Shown here one piece after another: positions 63,519 through 64,000 of a stretch of DNA of 64,000 nt. Each line of letters starts with the position of its first letter. The first letter of the stretch is position 1. A model generated the notes under the pieces. It was not told where the DNA came from. It saw only the letters and a program-made list of their open reading frames with translations, and made no database searches. Source of the DNA: Pseudomonas sp. KU26590 (GTDB taxonomy: Bacteria > Pseudomonadota > Gammaproteobacteria > Pseudomonadales > Pseudomonadaceae); assembly GCF_026153515.1 (NCBI RefSeq), contig NZ_CP110644.1, positions 656,501-720,500 on the forward strand, given 5' to 3'. A program made the translations under genes and the position numbers.

Positions 63519-64000
63519 TTAACCTTCGCGGTTGCGGGTCAGCAGGGCTGGTTTTTCACCGCGTGGGCGGCTAGGCAGCTGATCAAGTTGTTCAGCTGAA
63601 GGGAAACGATCGCCCTTGGACTCTTTGTGCATGATCTTCGGTGCTGGCTGACCGTCGCGAGGCCCGCGAACTGCTGGCTCCTGACGCGCTGGCTGCTGCT
63701 CTTCGCGAGCCGGACGACGGGCACGTGGCGACTCTTCGCGGCGAGCCTGACCGTCACGGCCGGAGCCGTTGCGAGGACCGCTGCGTTTGGCCGGCGCGGC
63801 GGCGGTGTCGGTGCTGGCGGGGGCGCCAGTGGCCGAACCGCTGCCTGAACCGCCGCGCGGACCGCTACGGCCTGGCGCCTGACCACGCGGTGCCGGTGCG
63901 GCGCCAGTGGCAGGAGCGCCCGGACGACGGCCGCGGCTCTGGGTCTTGTTCGGATAAGGGCTGACGTAGTCGGCGCGGTTGCCGAAGTTGTCCACTTCAT
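63519..64000 (-). CDS. rhlE: DEAD-box RNA helicase RhlE-type, C-terminal tail (partial)
   Basis: Reading continues past the right edge (codons ..E-V-D-N-F-G-N-R), so only the last ~160 residues are seen. They form a disordered basic tail rich in Arg, Gly, Pro and Ala (QSRGRRPGAP, RGQAPGRSGPRGGS, ARREESPRARRPAREEQQ) ending LTRNREG. Such tails occur on RhlE helicases, and the position after bioA-amine oxidase-yceI is that of RhlE2 in PAO1. No helicase motif is in view, so the family call is by tail type and gene order. Confidence 0.65.
   Translation of the reverse strand, partial: EVDNFGNRADYVSPYPNKTQSRGRRPGAPATGAAPAPRGQAPGRSGPRGGSGSGSATGAPASTDTAAAPAKRSGPRNGSGRDGQARREESPRARRPAREEQQPARQEPAVRGPRDGQPAPKIMHKESKGDRFPSAEQLDQLPSRPRGEKPALLTRNREG

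Noticed and set aside
1-64000. tRNA or rRNA genes
   Set aside because: I read the gaps between genes and saw no cloverleaf with GGTTC-type T arm or CCA end, and no rRNA-like stretch. A covariance-model scan would settle this.

Overview
The window is a stretch of Pseudomonas chromosome. The gene order largely repeats a block I know from P. aeruginosa PAO1 (rsmD-M16-M16-ftsYEX-rpoH, mtgA, thiSG-trmB, hemW-rdgB-metW-metX-yggT-proC-yggS-pilT, pyrC'-pyrB-pyrR-ruvX-algH-tonB3-gshB-pilGHIJ-chpA, then rsmE-bioA-amine oxidase-yceI-rhlE). pilU, pilK and chpB are missing from their usual places. The intergenic REP families (ends such as GTAGGAGCCGGCTTGCTGGC) are of the kind seen in the P. fluorescens/P. 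syringae lineages. I cannot name the species. Both ends cut genes: rsmD at the left, a rhlE-type helicase at the right.

Layout. 1-7.6 kb: paired periplasmic M16 peptidases with rsmD on the minus strand, facing ftsY-ftsE-ftsX-rpoH. 7.7-20.7 kb: housekeeping genes for peptidoglycan, thiamine, tRNA modification, heme delivery, nucleotide sanitation, methionine, proline and PLP homeostasis, then pilT, an NlpC/P60 peptidase and a TM2 protein. 21-27.3 kb: minus-strand genes for pyrimidine synthesis with ruvX, algH, tonB and gshB. 27.6-37.7 kb: the Pil-Chp chemosensory operon that controls twitching, with a short (1993-residue) ChpA. 38-39.2 kb: a lone Fic protein behind two copies of a palindrome. 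39.3-46.7 kb: the malonate decarboxylase and uptake operon mdcABCDEGH-madLM. A perfect 9-bp inverted repeat sits about 64 bp before its likely transcription start, where a LysR activator would bind; mdcR lies downstream at 48.4-49.3 kb. 46.7-48.4 kb: a tandem array of about 203-bp units, each carrying a REPIN, with a REP-associated tyrosine transposase (RAYT) in the loop position of one REPIN. 50.5-57.4 kb: an amino-acid type ABC transporter with a class V PLP enzyme, an RpiR regulator, a PuuE-like deacetylase and a dihydropyrimidinase-like hydrolase, which looks like an uncharacterised catabolic pathway for a cyclic ureide or amide. 57.5-64 kb: rsmE, bioA, an exported amine oxidase with a Lys/Pro/Ala-rich tail, cytochrome b561, a YceI protein and the helicase tail.

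The most unusual material is the REPIN/RAYT array, the REPIN mosaics (one supplies the stop codon of rsmE), the duplicated operator before the Fic gene, and the 50.5-57.4 kb catabolic cluster. All functional assignments rest on reading motifs and gene order; no database search was run.
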